A stretch of 64,000 bases of DNA from Janthinobacterium sp. PC23-8 (lineage in GTDB: Bacteria; Pseudomonadota; Gammaproteobacteria; Burkholderiales; Burkholderiaceae_D): assembly GCF_002250505.1 (NCBI RefSeq), contig NZ_NJGY01000001.1, positions 1-64,000 on the forward strand, in the 5' to 3' direction. The translations under genes and the position numbers were made by a program. Under the pieces are notes generated by a model. It was given only the letters and a program-made list of their open reading frames with translations. It did not search any database and was not told where the DNA came from. Positions 63,301-64,000 of this stretch are shown piece by piece; position 1 is the first letter of the stretch; each line of letters starts with the position of its first letter.

Positions 63301-64000
63301 ATGCGTGTAGCGAGCAACCAGTATCAGTCGCTGATCAATGGATCGATCCAGCAAAACCGGGAACGCATCAATTACCTGACGCAGCAGATGTCGTCGGGCT
63401 TGCGCATCCAGCTGCCGTCGGACGATCCGATCGGCAATGTGCGCATTTCGCGCCTGACGCGCGAACAGGCGATGGTCACCCAGTACAAGGACAATATTTC
63501 CGCAGTGCAGACGCGCTTGCTGAAAAATGAAAATTACCTGTCGAGCATGGTCGGCGACATGGGCCAGGCGCGCGACCTGCTGGTCTGGGCCGCCGATGGC
63601 AGCAATGCGCCATCGGACCTGAAGGCGATGACCGAATCGCTGCGCGCCATGCGCGACAGCGTGCTGTACACCTCCAACCTGAAGGACCAGGAAGGCCGTT
63701 ACATGTTCTCCGGCACCGCCACCGACAAGCCGGCGATCACCTACGACGCCAGCGCGGCGGTCGGTTCACGCTACAGCTATACGGGCAATACCGAAACGCA
63801 AACGGTGGTGGTGGGCAATGGCATCACGCAGGCCGCCAACGTCGACGTGAAAAACCTGGAAAGCTGGCTCAACAAGATCGACCAGACCATCGATACCCTG
63901 AGCGCGCCCGGCCTCAATCCGACCGATCCGGCCGTGCGCGCGACGGTGACTGGCTCGCTCGATGGCACCGATGCGGGGATGGAGCTGTTGTCTGGTAAAA
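63301..64000 (+). CDS. flgL: Hook-filament junction protein FlgL (HAP3), 3' end beyond the window
   Basis: 233 codons visible, frame open to the last base. It has the flagellin-like N-terminus (MRVASNQYQSLINGSIQQN, ERINYLTQQMSSGLRIQLPS, DDPIGNVRISRLTREQ). The ATG at 63301 is 11 bp after flgK. The rest of the gene, its C-terminal helix, and anything after it are not seen. Confidence 0.95.
   Translation, partial: MRVASNQYQSLINGSIQQNRERINYLTQQMSSGLRIQLPSDDPIGNVRISRLTREQAMVTQYKDNISAVQTRLLKNENYLSSMVGDMGQARDLLVWAADGSNAPSDLKAMTESLRAMRDSVLYTSNLKDQEGRYMFSGTATDKPAITYDASAAVGSRYSYTGNTETQTVVVGNGITQAANVDVKNLESWLNKIDQTIDTLSAPGLNPTDPAVRATVTGSLDGTDAGMELLSGK

Overview
The window reads as a high-GC betaproteobacterial chromosome, most likely Oxalobacteraceae (Janthinobacterium, Duganella or Massilia type). 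This rests on the overall gene style: RelA, DctA, a FecI/FecR/TonB receptor trio, a split CoA transferase, ETF-ubiquinone oxidoreductase, two-partner-secretion adhesins and a betaproteobacterial flagellar style. No RNA genes, IS elements or CRISPR arrays were seen. The sequence cuts a filamentous-hemagglutinin-like gene at the left edge and flgL at the right edge.

Region 1 (1-15.5 kb) is mixed housekeeping and accessory. It holds the adhesin 5' part, relA with a RidA-family gene and an alpha/beta hydrolase on the minus strand, and dctA with a strong bidirectional terminator. An iron-uptake unit follows (fecI-type sigma, FecR, STN-containing TonB receptor) with a Fur-box-like palindrome in front of the sigma gene. 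Then come scoAB, a PAS-LuxR regulator, an AT-rich phytanoyl-CoA-dioxygenase-like gene that looks acquired, and an SDR. The gene for ETF:ubiquinone oxidoreductase (15.7-17.4 kb) ends at a textbook terminator.

Region 2 (17.5-30.25 kb) is one tight, single-strand operon: GT41/TPR O-linked glycosyltransferase, KASIII, acyl carrier protein, a second KASIII, SDR reductase, NeuD/PglD-like hexapeptide acyltransferase, Rieske oxygenase, an unreported 28-codon ORF, DegT-type aminotransferase, a class I methyltransferase, and a second GT41/TPR transferase. It ends about 150 bp before a flagellin gene. I read it as a flagellin glycosylation island. It would build an N-acylated (probably 3-hydroxyacyl, possibly hydroxylated and methylated) 4-amino-sugar and attach it to flagellin Ser/Thr.

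Region 3 (30.4-64 kb) is a nearly complete flagellar gene set: flagellin; fliM-N-P-Q-R-flhB-flhA on the minus strand; fliE-F-G-H-I-J; fliD-S-T-K-L-fliA-motA-motB-flgM-flgN and a stand-alone FlgJ-type glucosaminidase; flgA (minus); flgB to flgL. The order and grouping are those of lateral (secondary, Flag-2/laf-type) systems: its own stators and sigma-28 inside the cluster, no fliO, flhF, flhG or chemotaxis genes, and a divergent short FliM. The sigma-54 activator LafK normally found in such clusters is not in the window; the 588-bp fliM-fliE gap is empty.

Several motor and export proteins depart from textbook residues: FlhB NPEH instead of NPTH, FliG lacking two torque-helix charges, FliM without the N-terminal CheY-binding motif, and FliK with a repeat-expanded ruler. 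Together regions 2 and 3 suggest a self-contained, separately glycosylated second flagellum.
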